The notes: generated by a model from the sequence alone, not told the origin. A stretch of 56,957 nucleotides of DNA from Lachnospiraceae bacterium (GCA_024684675.1 JAIKWO010000176.1:1-56957), one strand, 5' to 3'. Positions 11,006 to 20,575 are shown, counted from the stretch's first letter. Numbers and translations: made by a program.

Positions 11006-12406
11006 GTGAAGACGATCGCATTTCATAACCTTGGCTGCAAGGTGAACGCATATGAGACGGACGCCATGATGGAGGCGCTTGTATCGGCCGGATATCAGAT
11101 CGTTCCCTTTGAATCGGAAGCGGATATATATATTGTCAATACCTGCTCCGTGACCAATATTGCGGATCGTAAGAGCCGTCAGATGTTGCACCGTGCAAAG
11201 AAACTGAATCCGAATGCCGTTGTGGTTGCGGTCGGGTGCTATGTCCAGACCGGAAAGGAGCGCATTGAAAAAGATGATGCGATTGATCTGGCGATCGGCA
11301 ACAACAGAAAGAAAGAGATCGTAGAGATCCTTGCAAAATACTTAAACGAGCGTGAGCAGAGTCCGGAAAGACGTTTTGCTTACGACCTGTTCATACCGGA
11401 TTTGTCAAAACCTGTATCGTACGAAGAATTGACGATCAGAAGCACAGGCAAGAATACGCGCGCTTACATGAAAGTGCAGGATGGCTGCAACCAGTTCTGC
11501 AGTTACTGCATTATCCCGTATGCGCGTGGGCGCGTGCGAAGCAGAAAAAAGGACGACATCCTTGCGGAAACAAAAGGGCTTGCCTACGCAGGCTATCAGG
11601 AGATCGTGCTGACCGGTATTCATCTTTGCTCATATGGGCTTGATTTTCTCAAAGAAGAACATGAGAAGCATGCAGATGCAAAAGGCGAATATGATTACCT
11701 GCAGCAAACGTATCAAAACGGCTTTTTACTTGATCTGATCCGCTCTGTGTGCAGGATCGACGGAATAAAACGTGTGCGGTTGGGCTCTTTGGAACCCAGG
11801 ATCATTACGCCGGAATTTGCTGCGGCGCTTTGCTCGGAGCAGAAGGTCTGTCCTCATTTTCACTTATCGATGCAAAGCGGGTGTGATGCGACATTAAAGC
11901 GAATGAACCGTCATTATACGTCGGCGGAGTTTAAAGAAAAAGTGGAGATCCTCCGAAACGCATATGCGGATGTAGCGGTCACAACAGACGTGATCGTCGG
12001 GTTTCCCGGTGAGACGGACGAAGAATTTGAGATCACGCGCAACTACCTGGATGATCTGAATCTCTATGAGATGCATGTGTTTAAATACTCAAAGCGCCAG
12101 GGGACAAGAGCGGCGACGATGCCTTGGCAGCTGACGGAAGCAGTAAAGGCGGCAAGAAGCGATGTCCTGCTTTCGATGGAAGAGAGACAGTCCCGTGCAT
12201 TCAGAGAGCGCTTTCTGGATCGCACCGTACCGGTCCTTTTTGAAGAAGCATATGAAGAGGGCGGCAGGCGCTATATGATCGGCCATACGAGAGAGTATGT
12301 GCGGGTCGGGGTAGAGACGAATGAAGACTTAAGTAACTCCCTCAAAGATGTGCGCATTTCAGGCTTCCTTGCGAACGATCTGATGGTCGGCGAAGTGGCA
12401 AAGTAA
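11006..12406 (+). CDS. mtaB: tRNA t6A37 methylthiotransferase MtaB
   Basis: MtaB is a radical-SAM enzyme that adds a methylthio group to t6A37 of tRNAs reading ANN codons. The N-terminal UPF0004 domain has its three iron-sulfur cysteines in LGCKVNAYETDAM, NTCSVTNIADRKSRQ and VAVGCYVQTG. The radical-SAM cluster is CNQFCSYCIIPYARGRVRSR, and a TRAM domain ends the protein. GTG 11006 is taken as start because GAAGGG lies seven bases before it; ATG 10991 in the same frame is possible but poorly placed. It is divergent from the HPr-like gene. Confidence 0.93.
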   Translation: MKTIAFHNLGCKVNAYETDAMMEALVSAGYQIVPFESEADIYIVNTCSVTNIADRKSRQMLHRAKKLNPNAVVVAVGCYVQTGKERIEKDDAIDLAIGNNRKKEIVEILAKYLNEREQSPERRFAYDLFIPDLSKPVSYEELTIRSTGKNTRAYMKVQDGCNQFCSYCIIPYARGRVRSRKKDDILAETKGLAYAGYQEIVLTGIHLCSYGLDFLKEEHEKHADAKGEYDYLQQTYQNGFLLDLIRSVCRIDGIKRVRLGSLEPRIITPEFAAALCSEQKVCPHFHLSMQSGCDATLKRMNRHYTSAEFKEKVEILRNAYADVAVTTDVIVGFPGETDEEFEITRNYLDDLNLYEMHVFKYSKRQGTRAATMPWQLTEAVKAARSDVLLSMEERQSRAFRERFLDRTVPVLFEEAYEEGGRRYMIGHTREYVRVGVETNEDLSNSLKDVRISGFLANDLMVGEVAK

Positions 12407-12429
12407 GGGCTCCGTGGCGGGTGCGCAGG

Positions 12430-12458
12430 TTGAATTTTCCCTATAAATAAGGTAATAT
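12430..12458 (+). promoter_or_regulatory. Promoter of the ireB-ruvX-DUF1292 group
   Basis: TTGAAT (12430-12435), 17 bases, TAATAT (12453-12458). The start codon of ireB is 35 bases further on. Confidence 0.65.
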
Positions 12459-12492
12459 GAGAAGACAACAGATACGTAAAGGAGAGTGGATT

Positions 12493-12771
12493 ATGGCGAT
12501 TGATTTGGAAAGCACGCAATTTTTTAATGTAGAAGCCGAGCCGGAAACAGCGGTGAAGATCGTTCTTTCGACGGTATATGAAGCATTGTCCGAGAAGGGT
12601 TATAATCCGGTCAACCAGATCGTCGGTTATATTATGTCCGGTGATCCCACGTATATCACGAGCCATAAGAGTGCAAGAAGCCTGATCATGAAGGTGGAGC
12701 GCGATGAGCTGGTGGAAGAGATGCTGACAGAGTATATTAAGTCCAACCACTGGGATCAGGAGCGTAAATAG
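12493..12771 (+). CDS. ireB: IreB family regulatory phosphoprotein (DUF965)
   Basis: This 92-residue protein matches the IreB/YrzL family (NVEAEPETAVKIVLSTVYEA, GYNPVNQIVGYIMSGDPTYI, SHKSARSLI). In Enterococcus, IreB is phosphorylated on N-terminal threonines by the PASTA kinase IreK and affects cephalosporin tolerance. A Thr at residue 8 is available here. The start is ATG 12493 with AAGGAG eight bases upstream; the frame continues upstream but without a ribosome site. It heads the conserved ireB-ruvX-DUF1292 block, with a three-base gap to ruvX. Confidence 0.93.
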   Translation: MAIDLESTQFFNVEAEPETAVKIVLSTVYEALSEKGYNPVNQIVGYIMSGDPTYITSHKSARSLIMKVERDELVEEMLTEYIKSNHWDQERK

Positions 12772-12774
12772 CAT

Positions 12775-13203
12775 ATGAGGATCATGGGTTTGGATTACGG
12801 ATCCAAGACAATGGGCGTTGCGATCAGTGATCCGCTGCTTATTACGGCACAGGGGATTGAGATCATCAGGCGCGAGAAGGAGACTAAGCTTCGCAAGACG
12901 CTTGCCCGGATCGAAGAACTGATCGCGGAGTACGAAGTGACGGAGATTGTGCTCGGTTTTCCCAAGAATATGAATGATACGGTGGGTGAGAGAGGCGAGA
13001 AGTCTCTGGAACTCAAAGAGATGCTGGAGAGAAGAACCGGTCTTCCTGTTACAATGTGGGATGAGCGGCTTACGACAGTTGCGGCCGATAAGGCAATGAT
13101 GGAGGCCGGGATCCGCAGAGAAAACCGCAAGGACTATGTCGATCAGATCGCGGCGACATTTATCCTGCAGGGGTATCTGGACTCCAAGGCGATGCAGAAA
13201 TAG
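12775..13203 (+). CDS. ruvX: RuvX/YqgF, RNase H-fold nuclease
   Basis: This small RNase H-like protein is linked to 16S rRNA 5'-end maturation and predicted to resolve Holliday junctions. Its 142 residues contain the catalytic signatures [34 protein letters not shown] and [15 protein letters not shown], with acidic residues at the expected sites, and [16 protein letters not shown] at the C-terminus. It begins three bases after ireB, and a DUF1292 gene follows six bases later. Confidence 0.93.
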   Translation: MRIMGLDYGSKTMGVAISDPLLITAQGIEIIRREKETKLRKTLARIEELIAEYEVTEIVLGFPKNMNDTVGERGEKSLELKEMLERRTGLPVTMWDERLTTVAADKAMMEAGIRRENRKDYVDQIAATFILQGYLDSKAMQK

Positions 13204-13209
13204 GATGAT

Positions 13210-13476
13210 ATGAGCGATAAAATGGAGAAAATTGTATTTAATCCGGACGAGGGAGAGCCGGTAGAATTATTCGTGTTGGAACAGACGATGATCGGAGGAG
13301 TGAACTACATCCTTGTGACGGATTCCGAAGAGGACGACGGGGAAGCCTTCATCATGCGTGATGTTTCATCACCCGAGGATTCGGAAGCGGTATACGAACC
13401 CGTGGAAGATGATACGGAACTTGAGGCAGTGGCGGACGTGTTCGCCAAGATGCTGGACGACGTGGATCTTATCTAA
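13210..13476 (+). CDS. DUF1292 family protein (YrzB-like)
   Basis: An 88-residue, very acidic protein (EDDGEAFIMRDVSSPEDSEA; C-terminal FAKMLDDVDLI) that matches the DUF1292 family in length, composition and position. DUF1292 genes follow ruvX in many Firmicutes. No biochemical role is established. The start ATG 13210 lies seven bases after the ruvX stop, with the weak site TAGGA. Confidence 0.85.
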   Translation: MSDKMEKIVFNPDEGEPVELFVLEQTMIGGVNYILVTDSEEDDGEAFIMRDVSSPEDSEAVYEPVEDDTELEAVADVFAKMLDDVDLI

Positions 13477-13516
13477 GGAAAGATCTGCATTTAATAAAAG
13501 AAAACGAGGTATTTAG

Positions 13517-15193
13517 TTGAGAAAAAAGAAAATTGAAAATAACGGTTCCAAGTTAAAGATCATCCCTTTGGGTGGCCTGGAACAGATTGGACTTAACATT
13601 ACTGCCTTTGAATACGAAGACAGTATTATTGTTGTGGATTGCGGATTGTCATTTCCGGACGATGACATGCTGGGCATCGATCTTGTAATCCCGGATGTAA
13701 CGTATCTAAAAGAGAATATCGACAGAGTGAAGGGCTTTGTCATCACGCACGGTCACGAGGATCATATCGGCGCACTTCCCTATGTGCTGAAAGAAGTGAA
13801 TGTGCCGCTCTATGCGACTAAGCTGACCATGGGTATCATTGAGAACAAGCTCACGGAGCATAACCTGATGAAAACCACAAAGCGTAAAGTGGTTAAATTC
13901 GGTCAGTCCATCAATCTCGGACAGTTCCGCGTGGAATTTATCAAAACGAACCACAGTATCGTTGATGCGGCAGCGCTTGCGATCTATTCGCCGGCCGGAA
14001 CAGTGTTCCACACAGGCGACTTCAAGGTTGACTATACGCCTGTTTACGGCGATTCCATCGACCTGCAGAGGATCGCGGAGATTGGCAAGAAGGGCGTTCT
14101 GGCACTGATGTGCGATTCCACGAATGCAGAGCGACCCGGCTTTACAGCCTCCGAGCGTACGGTCGGTCGGACTTTTGACAACATTTTTTCCGAACATAAG
14201 AACACAAGGATTATCATCGCGACATTTGCATCGAATGTGGACCGTGTGCAGCAGATCATCAATTCCGCGAATAAATTCGACAGGAAGGTTGTGGTCGAGG
14301 GGCGCAGTATGGTCAGCATCATCGATACGGCGCAGAAACTGCACCGCATCAGTGTTCCGGACAATACGCTGATCGACATCGAGCAGCTCAAGAACTATCC
14401 GGATGAAAAGACGGTCATCATCACGACCGGCAGCCAGGGCGAAAGTATGGCGGCGCTGTCCAGGATGGCAAGCAACACGCACAAGAAAATCTCGATCAAA
14501 CCGGGTGATACGGTCATTTTCTCATCCCATCCGATCCCGGGTAATGAGAAGGCTGTTACGAAGGTCATCAATGAGCTCATCATGAAGGGCGCGGACGTGA
14601 TCTTCCAGGATGTTCATGTATCCGGGCATGCCTGCCAGGAAGAGATCAAGTTGATCTATACGCTCGTGCGTCCGAAATATGCGATTCCGGTTCACGGTGA
14701 GTATAAGCACCTGATGGCGCAGGCGCGTTTGGCACAGGACCTTGGCATCGACAAGAAGAACGTCTTTATCCTCGCATCGGGCGATGTGCTCGAACTCAAT
14801 GAGGAAGGGGCGAAGAAGGAAGGAAAAGTGACGACCGGGAGTATTCTGGTCGATGGCCTCGGAGTCGGCGATGTCGGCAATGTGGTCCTTCGCGATCGTC
14901 AGCACCTCGCAGAGGATGGTATCCTGATTGTAGCGATGTCGCTTGACGGCGTCGGCAACCAGCTTGTGGCGGGGCCTGATATCGTATCCCGCGGTTTCGT
15001 TTATGTAAAAGAATCCGATGAACTCATTGCGGAAGCGAAAGAGATCATCGAAGCAGCCGTTTTGGATCTGCTCGATCGCGGTATCAGCGATTGGGGCAAG
15101 ATCAAGAGCACGGTCAAAGATAAACTGAGCGACTTCGTATGGAAGAAAACGAAGCGTCGCCCCATGATCCTCCCGATCATCATGGACGTGTAA
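13517..15193 (+). CDS. rnj: Ribonuclease J
   Basis: RNase J is the metallo-beta-lactamase-fold enzyme with 5' exonuclease and endonuclease activity that turns over mRNA and matures rRNA in Firmicutes. The metal motif is THGHEDHIGALPYVLKEV, and GDFKVDYTPV carries a further ligand. The beta-CASP domain has ATFASNVDRVQQI and VVEGRSM; HVSGHACQEE and VHGEYKHL follow. At 558 residues it equals RnjA in length. The TTG start is supported by GAGG seven bases upstream. A single copy is seen here; whether a second paralogue exists elsewhere is unknown. Confidence 0.95.
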   Translation: MRKKKIENNGSKLKIIPLGGLEQIGLNITAFEYEDSIIVVDCGLSFPDDDMLGIDLVIPDVTYLKENIDRVKGFVITHGHEDHIGALPYVLKEVNVPLYATKLTMGIIENKLTEHNLMKTTKRKVVKFGQSINLGQFRVEFIKTNHSIVDAAALAIYSPAGTVFHTGDFKVDYTPVYGDSIDLQRIAEIGKKGVLALMCDSTNAERPGFTASERTVGRTFDNIFSEHKNTRIIIATFASNVDRVQQIINSANKFDRKVVVEGRSMVSIIDTAQKLHRISVPDNTLIDIEQLKNYPDEKTVIITTGSQGESMAALSRMASNTHKKISIKPGDTVIFSSHPIPGNEKAVTKVINELIMKGADVIFQDVHVSGHACQEEIKLIYTLVRPKYAIPVHGEYKHLMAQARLAQDLGIDKKNVFILASGDVLELNEEGAKKEGKVTTGSILVDGLGVGDVGNVVLRDRQHLAEDGILIVAMSLDGVGNQLVAGPDIVSRGFVYVKESDELIAEAKEIIEAAVLDLLDRGISDWGKIKSTVKDKLSDFVWKKTKRRPMILPIIMDV

Positions 15194-15220
15194 GGCAAGC
15201 AGCAAAGGAGTATGGGATAA

Positions 15221-15610
15221 ATGGACGCGAAGCAGTTTTTGGTTTCCGTAGTGACCGTCATCTTTAAAGTGGTGGTCGCGGCCATTATTTTGATGTATGT
15301 ATACCGCTATGCCGTGACGGCATATGATTACGGTTTTCGCATTTTCGGCGAGCCCGCGATGGATGCGGAGCCGGGGCGCGATGTGGAGATCATCGTAAAA
15401 GACGAATATTCCGTAGCGGACATCGCACTTCTTTTAGAAGAGAAGGGCCTGATCCGCGATGCGAAGCTTTTCGAACTGCAGGAAAAACTGTCCGGACTGA
15501 AGGAAGGCATCGCACCCGGGACATATAAGCTCAATACAGCCATGACGATCGAAGAGATGCTGATGATCATGGCTGCTGATACGGCGACCGCCGAGACGGA
15601 GGAATCATAG
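15221..15610 (+). CDS. Short MltG-like membrane protein without catalytic domain
   Basis: This 129-residue protein has one N-terminal membrane segment (VVTVIFKVVVAAIILMYVY) and then a small extracellular domain resembling the LysM-like subdomain of endolytic transglycosylase MltG/YceG (SVADIALLLEEKGLIRDAKL, PGTYKLNTAMTIEEMLMIM). The catalytic YceG domain is missing, and the next gene begins two bases after the stop, so no remnant of it exists here. Full-length mltG (yrrL) occupies this slot in B. subtilis, between the DUF1292 and trmR genes, which supports common descent. It may bind or regulate at the septum; the function is unproven. Confidence 0.75.
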   Translation: MDAKQFLVSVVTVIFKVVVAAIILMYVYRYAVTAYDYGFRIFGEPAMDAEPGRDVEIIVKDEYSVADIALLLEEKGLIRDAKLFELQEKLSGLKEGIAPGTYKLNTAMTIEEMLMIMAADTATAETEES

Positions 15611-15611
15611 T

Positions 15612-16250
15612 ATGGATCCCGAACGAATCGTCAGTTTTATCAATTCGCTCGATACGGAGATCCCTGAATACTTAAGTACGCTGGAATCCTATTCGCGCAA
15701 GACGGATATTCCGATCATCCGGCATGAGATGCAGAGTCTGCTTCGCGTGATGCTGACGCTCACAAGACCGAAGGAGATCCTCGAAGTCGGGACGGCGATC
15801 GGCTTTTCGTCTCTTTTTATGAGCGAATATGCGCCGGCGGGATGCCATATCACGACGATCGAAAAGTACGAAAAAAGGATCCCGCTTGCCAGAGAGAACT
15901 TTAAAAAGGCGGGGAAAGAGGATGCGATCACGCTCCTTGAAGGTGATGCGACCGATATCTTAAAGACGCTTTCGGGGTCGTACGATCTTATCTTTATGGA
16001 CGCTGCCAAAGGGCAGTATATCCATTTTCTCCCGGATATCCTGCGCCTTCTGAAAAAAGGCGGCGTACTTCTTTCAGATAATGTCTTGCAGGACGGTGAT
16101 GTGCTGGAATCGCGCTTTGCAGTTACAAGGCGGAATCGCACGATCCACAGTCGCATGCGGGATTATCTGTATGAATTGAAGCACAATGACGAACTGGAGA
16201 CCGTGATCCTGACCATCGGGGATGGGACAGCGGTCAGTGTCAAAAAATAG
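15612..16250 (+). CDS. trmR: O-methyltransferase, TrmR/YrrM family
   Basis: A class I SAM methyltransferase of 212 residues with motif I EVGTAIGFSSLFMSEY, the metal/SAM region YDLIFMDAAKGQYIHFLPD and LLSDNVLQDGDVL. In B. subtilis TrmR methylates 5-hydroxyuridine at tRNA position 34 to mo5U. The neighbouring U32 gene (trhP) provides the hydroxylation step, and the order mltG-trmR-trhP matches yrrL-yrrM-yrrNO. That context makes TrmR the best call over a small-molecule O-methyltransferase. Confidence 0.85.
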   Translation: MDPERIVSFINSLDTEIPEYLSTLESYSRKTDIPIIRHEMQSLLRVMLTLTRPKEILEVGTAIGFSSLFMSEYAPAGCHITTIEKYEKRIPLARENFKKAGKEDAITLLEGDATDILKTLSGSYDLIFMDAAKGQYIHFLPDILRLLKKGGVLLSDNVLQDGDVLESRFAVTRRNRTIHSRMRDYLYELKHNDELETVILTIGDGTAVSVKK

Positions 16251-16259
16251 AGGAATACC

Positions 16260-17501
16260 ATGGTTAAAAAACCGGAACTTCTGATCCCGGCGGGATCGCT
16301 TGAAGTACTTAAGACCGCCGTCATGTTTGGTGCGGACGCGGTCTATATCGGCGGCGAAGCGTTTGGCCTGCGCGCGAAGGCGAAGAACTTTTCCGATGAA
16401 GATATGCGTGAAGGAATCGCATTTGCGCATGCGCACGGCGTCAGAGTTCATGTGACCGCCAACATTCTGGCACATGATTATGATCTGGACGGTGCCAGAG
16501 AATATATGCGTGAGCTTCGTGATCTGAAACCTGACGCGCTCATCATTGCGGATCCGGGTATGTTTACGATCGCGAAGGAAGAGTGCCCCGAGATCGAACG
16601 GCACATCTCTACGCAGGCGAATAATACAAACTATATGACATACCGTTTTTGGCATGAGCAGGGCGCAAAGCGCGTTGTGGCAGCTAGAGAACTTTCGATC
16701 AGGGAGATCGAGGATATCCGCGCGCACATTCCGGATGATCTGGAGATCGAAGCGTTCGTGCATGGTGCGATGTGTATCTCCTATTCCGGCAGATGCCTTT
16801 TGAGCAACTTCATGGCGGGACGCGATGCAAACCGCGGTGCATGTACGCATCCGTGCCGCTGGAAATATGCGGTCGTAGAGGAGAAGCGTCCGGGTGAGTA
16901 TTATCCCGTGGAAGAGAATGAGCGTGGGACATATATCTTTAACTCCAAGGATCTTTGCATGATCGAGCATATCCCGGAACTTGTAAAGGCTGGGATCGAC
17001 AGCTTTAAGATCGAAGGGCGCATGAAGACGGCGCTTTATGTGGCGACCGTAGCGCGTACTTACCGCAAGGCGATCGACGATTATTTCGAATCGGAAGAAA
17101 AGTACCGTGCGAACATGGACTGGTATCGTGCCGAGATCTCCAAGTGCACGTACAGACGCTTTACGACAGGGTTCTTCTTCGGAAAGCCCGACGAAGAAGC
17201 GCAGGTTTATGACAGCAATACGTATATCAATGAATATATTTACCTTGGGATCGTAGAAGATGTGGATGGTCGCGGTTTTGCCAGGATCACGCAGCGCAAC
17301 AAGTTCTGCAGGGGTGATGCGATCGAGATCATGCAGCCTGACGGAACCAACATCCCGGTAACGGTAAACGCACTTTACGATGAAGAGGGAACTGAGGTGG
17401 AGAGTGCTCCGCACCCGCAGCAGACCCTGTATCTGGATCTGTCGGCGGCGGCAAGACCTTACGATTTGCTGCGCGTAAAAAAAGAGCAGACGACGGAATG
17501 A
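16260..17501 (+). CDS. trhP: U32 family protein, tRNA uridine-34 hydroxylase TrhP type
   Basis: A 413-residue member of the U32 family. TrhP proteins hydroxylate U34 of tRNA to ho5U, probably with prephenate as oxygen source; older annotation calls them collagenase-like peptidases. The family signature and its cysteines are intact ([20 protein letters not shown], then [11 protein letters not shown]). A C-terminal beta-barrel part follows with [23 protein letters not shown] is modest. Only one U32 gene is present here, whereas B. subtilis has the yrrN-yrrO pair. It works directly ahead of TrmR in the mo5U pathway. Confidence 0.88.
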   Translation: MVKKPELLIPAGSLEVLKTAVMFGADAVYIGGEAFGLRAKAKNFSDEDMREGIAFAHAHGVRVHVTANILAHDYDLDGAREYMRELRDLKPDALIIADPGMFTIAKEECPEIERHISTQANNTNYMTYRFWHEQGAKRVVAARELSIREIEDIRAHIPDDLEIEAFVHGAMCISYSGRCLLSNFMAGRDANRGACTHPCRWKYAVVEEKRPGEYYPVEENERGTYIFNSKDLCMIEHIPELVKAGIDSFKIEGRMKTALYVATVARTYRKAIDDYFESEEKYRANMDWYRAEISKCTYRRFTTGFFFGKPDEEAQVYDSNTYINEYIYLGIVEDVDGRGFARITQRNKFCRGDAIEIMQPDGTNIPVTVNALYDEEGTEVESAPHPQQTLYLDLSAAARPYDLLRVKKEQTTE

Positions 17502-17529
17502 TCCGTCCGATGCGTTAAGGGGAGATAAT

Positions 17530-19641
17530 ATGGAAAAGATCACAAATGTGGAAGAACTGTTTGCGGAAAATGTCTTCACGATCGGTAAGATGCGGGAATA
17601 TCTGCCGAAGGAAGTCTTTGCGGAAGTACGCCGCGTCATGGACGAAGGCGGAGAACTTTCCAGACAGGCAGCGGATGAAGTCGCAAAAGCGATGAAAGAC
17701 TGGGCCGTCGAGCGCGGAGCCACACATTATACGCATTGGTTCCAGCCGCTTACCGGCATTACCGCGGAAAAGCACGACTCCTTTGTATCGAGTCCGGATG
17801 AGAATGGCAAGACGGTTCTCGAGTTTTCCGGAAAAGCGCTCATCAAGGGTGAGTCGGATGCATCTTCGTTTCCGTCCGGCGGCTTGCGACCAACGTTCGA
17901 GGCGCGTGGTTATACGGCATGGGATATCACATCTCCCGCATTTTTAAAAGAAACAGGTGCCGGTGTGACACTCTGTATCCCGACGGCATTTTATTCTCAT
18001 ACAGGTGAGGCGCTCGACAAGAAAACACCGCTCCTTCGTTCCATGGATGCGATCTCGGAGCAGGCGGTTCGACTTCTCCGTCTGTTTGGTGACAAGAAGA
18101 CGAAAAAGGTGATCCCCTGTGCCGGTGCGGAGCAGGAGTATTTCCTTGTAGACAGAGATTTATATCTGAAGCGAGAAGACCTGATTTTTGCGGGTCGTAC
18201 GCTGTTTGGCGCACCGGCTCCGAAAGGTCAGGAAATGGATGACCACTATTCGGGTGTTATCCGTGAGCGTATCGGCGCATATATGCGTGACTTAAATGAA
18301 GAGCTCTGGAAGCTCGGCGTGACCGCGAAGACGCAGCATAACGAGGCGGCGCCTGCACAGCACGAGCTTGCTTCGATCTATGAGAACTGCAATACGGCAG
18401 GCGATCATAACCAGGTTGTCATGGAGGCAATGAAGCGTGTCGCAGGACATCATGGTCTGACATGCCTCTTGCACGAAAAGCCGTTTGAAGGCGTGAATGG
18501 TTCCGGTAAGCATGATAACTGGTCCCTTATGACGGACACGGGAGTGAACCTTGTTGACCCCGGCAAGACCCCGCATGAGAATATCCAGTTCCTTCTGATC
18601 CTTGCCTGCATCATCAAGGCGGTTGATACGCATGCGGATCTCCTTCGCCAGAGTGCGGCGGATGTCGGTAACGACCATCGTCTCGGCGCGGCAGAAGCAC
18701 CGCCGGCGATCATCTCCGTATCTCTCGGACAGCAGCTTGAGGACGTCGTCCGTCAGCTTGTTGAGACGGGAGAAGCCACGAGGAGCCGCAAGGGCGGTAA
18801 GCTTAGTACCGGCGTATCCACGCTTCCTGATTTTGAGCGCGATGCGACAGACAGAAACCGTACGTCGCCGTTTGCTTTTACCGGTAACAAATTTGAATTC
18901 CGTATGGTGGGCAGTTCCGATTCCATCGCAAGTGCCAATACCATCTTAAATACGATCGTAGCGGAGGCATTCTCCGAAGCGGCAGATCGCCTTGAAAAGG
19001 AGAAGAGCATCGAAGCCGGTGTTCACAACCTGATTAAGGAGTACCTTGCCGATCACCAGAGGATTATCTTCAGCGGCGACGGTTATTCCGAAGAATGGGT
19101 AAAAGAAGCAAAGCGCCGCGGCCTTCCGAATATCCGTACCATGGTAGAATCCGTTGACGCACTGACGACGGACAAGGCGGTACGCCTTTTCGAAAAGTTT
19201 GGCATATTCACGCGCACCGAGCTGGAATCCCGTGAAGAGATCCTGTACGAAACCTACGCTAAGACAATCAACATCGAAGCGCAGACTATGGTGGCGATGG
19301 CTTCGAAGCAGATCATCCCTGCTGTGATGTACTATGCGGGACAGCTTGCTGAGGCAGCCAATGCCGTGAAATCCGCAGGCGCGGATGCATCCGTTCAGCT
19401 TGATGTCTTGAAAGCGGTATCGGCAGACCTTAAAGCGACCAAGGCAGCTCTTAAGAAGCTGGAAAAAGACATCGCAAAGGCAGCAGCAATGCCGCAGGGC
19501 AAGAAGCAGGCGTTCTTCTACAAAGATACGATCACGGTCGATATGGACAATCTTCGTGCACCGGCGGATCGTCTTGAGATGATCGTCGACCGCGATGTAT
19601 GGCCTTTCCCGACCTACGCGGACCTCTTGTTTGAGGTGTAA
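17530..19641 (+). CDS. glnN: Glutamine synthetase type III
   Basis: ATP-dependent synthesis of glutamine from glutamate and ammonia. The length of 703 residues and the motifs [71 protein letters not shown] and [18 protein letters not shown] identify the large dodecameric GSIII type common in Bacteroidetes and Clostridia. It does not resemble the 440-residue GlnA. RBS GGGGAG. The tRNA-Gln gene lies 82 bases downstream, separated by a perfect hairpin. No nitrogen-specific operator was recognised upstream. Confidence 0.96.
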   Translation: MEKITNVEELFAENVFTIGKMREYLPKEVFAEVRRVMDEGGELSRQAADEVAKAMKDWAVERGATHYTHWFQPLTGITAEKHDSFVSSPDENGKTVLEFSGKALIKGESDASSFPSGGLRPTFEARGYTAWDITSPAFLKETGAGVTLCIPTAFYSHTGEALDKKTPLLRSMDAISEQAVRLLRLFGDKKTKKVIPCAGAEQEYFLVDRDLYLKREDLIFAGRTLFGAPAPKGQEMDDHYSGVIRERIGAYMRDLNEELWKLGVTAKTQHNEAAPAQHELASIYENCNTAGDHNQVVMEAMKRVAGHHGLTCLLHEKPFEGVNGSGKHDNWSLMTDTGVNLVDPGKTPHENIQFLLILACIIKAVDTHADLLRQSAADVGNDHRLGAAEAPPAIISVSLGQQLEDVVRQLVETGEATRSRKGGKLSTGVSTLPDFERDATDRNRTSPFAFTGNKFEFRMVGSSDSIASANTILNTIVAEAFSEAADRLEKEKSIEAGVHNLIKEYLADHQRIIFSGDGYSEEWVKEAKRRGLPNIRTMVESVDALTTDKAVRLFEKFGIFTRTELESREEILYETYAKTINIEAQTMVAMASKQIIPAVMYYAGQLAEAANAVKSAGADASVQLDVLKAVSADLKATKAALKKLEKDIAKAAAMPQGKKQAFFYKDTITVDMDNLRAPADRLEMIVDRDVWPFPTYADLLFEV

Positions 19642-19663
19642 AAAACAGACTTCAAAAAAATGC

Positions 19664-19695
19664 TTGCATATTCAGTGATTATCGTGTAATATAAT
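19664..19695 (+). promoter_or_regulatory. Possible promoter of tRNA-Gln
   Basis: TTGCAT (19664-19669) and a perfect TATAAT (19690-19695) lie upstream of the tRNA. The spacer between them is 20 bases; the overlapping box TAATAT at 19687 would give 17. The exact -10 is therefore uncertain. Confidence 0.45.
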
Positions 19696-19698
19696 CAA

Positions 19699-19723
19699 GT
19701 GGCTGCGATGCAGCCACGGTTTT
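19699..19723 (+). terminator. Perfect hairpin between glnN and tRNA-Gln
   Basis: GTGGCTGC, loop GAT, GCAGCCAC (19699-19717) form an eight-base-pair perfect stem followed by GGTTTTA. The T-run is short, so it may be a weak glnN terminator or a processing or leader structure of the tRNA. It overlaps the predicted transcription start of the tRNA promoter. Confidence 0.55.
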
Positions 19724-19795
19724 AGGGCTATCGCCAAACGGTAAGGCAACGGACTCTGACTCCGTCATTTCAAGGTTCGAATCCTTGTAGCCCTG
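19724..19795 (+). tRNA. tRNA-Gln (anticodon CTG)
   Basis: The full cloverleaf can be drawn. Acceptor AGGGCTA pairs with TAGCCCT, D arm GCC-AAACGGTAA-GGC, anticodon stem ACGGA/TCCGT with loop CTCTGAC, T stem CAAGG/CCTTG with loop TTCGAAT, discriminator G. The anticodon CTG (19756-19758) reads CAG, glutamine. The 72 bases do not include an encoded CCA. Confidence 0.96.
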
Positions 19796-19860
19796 TCTCG
19801 GAGGAGTTATGCATTTCTCAGTGAAGTGTGTGGCTTCTCGTTTTTTTTAGAGGAAAAGCG

Positions 19861-20574
19861 ATGTATACTTTTGACAGCAGGATCAGATACAGTGAGACAG
19901 ACGCAGATGAGCGCCTGACGCTTACAGCACTGACAGATTATTTTCAGGACTGCAGCACGTTTCAGTCCGAGGATCTTGGCGTCGGTGTGAAATATTTGCA
20001 GAAGCAGCATCTTGTGTGGGTGCTCTCTTCGTGGCAGATCGTGATCGATGAATATCCGAAGCTTGGTGACCATGTGACGGTCGGCACATTCCCGTATCAG
20101 TTTAAGACATTTATGGGAAGCAGAAATTTTTTCATGGACAGAAAAGACGGGAAGCGCCTTGCGTACGCGAACAGCCTCTGGACCCTGCTTGATACGGAGA
20201 CGATGCAGCCGGCGCGCGTTACGGAAGAGATGACGACGCGGTATATCCCGGAAGAGAAGCTCCCGATGGAGTATGCACCCCGCAAGATCGCGCTCCCTCC
20301 CAACTTAGAGAAGCAGCCTCCGATTACGGTGCAGCCGTTTCACCTGGACAGTAACCATCATGTGAACAACGCGCAGTACGTGAAGATGGCATTTGCGTGC
20401 CTTCAGGAAGATGCGACAGTGCGACAGATGCGTGCAGAATATAAGATGCAGGCACATCTTGGAGATGTGATCGTGCCTTATAGCGCAACAAACGAAAATG
20501 TGACGACAGTGTCACTTTGCAATGAAAGTGGCGAGCCCTACGCAATCGTAGAGTTTACCGCAAAAGAGGATTGA
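19861..20574 (+). CDS. Acyl-ACP thioesterase (FatA/FatB family)
   Basis: A double hot-dog protein of 237 residues that releases fatty acids from acyl-carrier protein. The N-terminal half has SRIRYSETDADERLTLTALT and WVLSSWQIVIDEYPKLGD. The second half has the catalytic-region motif FHLDSNHHVNNAQYVKMA with the conserved Asn and His. The ATG at 19861 is preceded by GAGGAAA; the frame is open back to a GTG at 19828 with no good site. It starts a group with the CvfB-like gene, two bases apart. Confidence 0.88.
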   Translation: MYTFDSRIRYSETDADERLTLTALTDYFQDCSTFQSEDLGVGVKYLQKQHLVWVLSSWQIVIDEYPKLGDHVTVGTFPYQFKTFMGSRNFFMDRKDGKRLAYANSLWTLLDTETMQPARVTEEMTTRYIPEEKLPMEYAPRKIALPPNLEKQPPITVQPFHLDSNHHVNNAQYVKMAFACLQEDATVRQMRAEYKMQAHLGDVIVPYSATNENVTTVSLCNESGEPYAIVEFTAKED

Positions 20575-20575
20575 G

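Noticed and set aside
16074-17723. A 549-codon minus-strand frame across trhP
   Set aside because: Antisense to three well supported genes and without any recognisable domain or start signal.
19822-19848. Hairpin GAAG/CTTC before eight T as terminator of tRNA-Gln
   Set aside because: Only four base pairs; the T-run is notable but the stem is too short to support a terminator.
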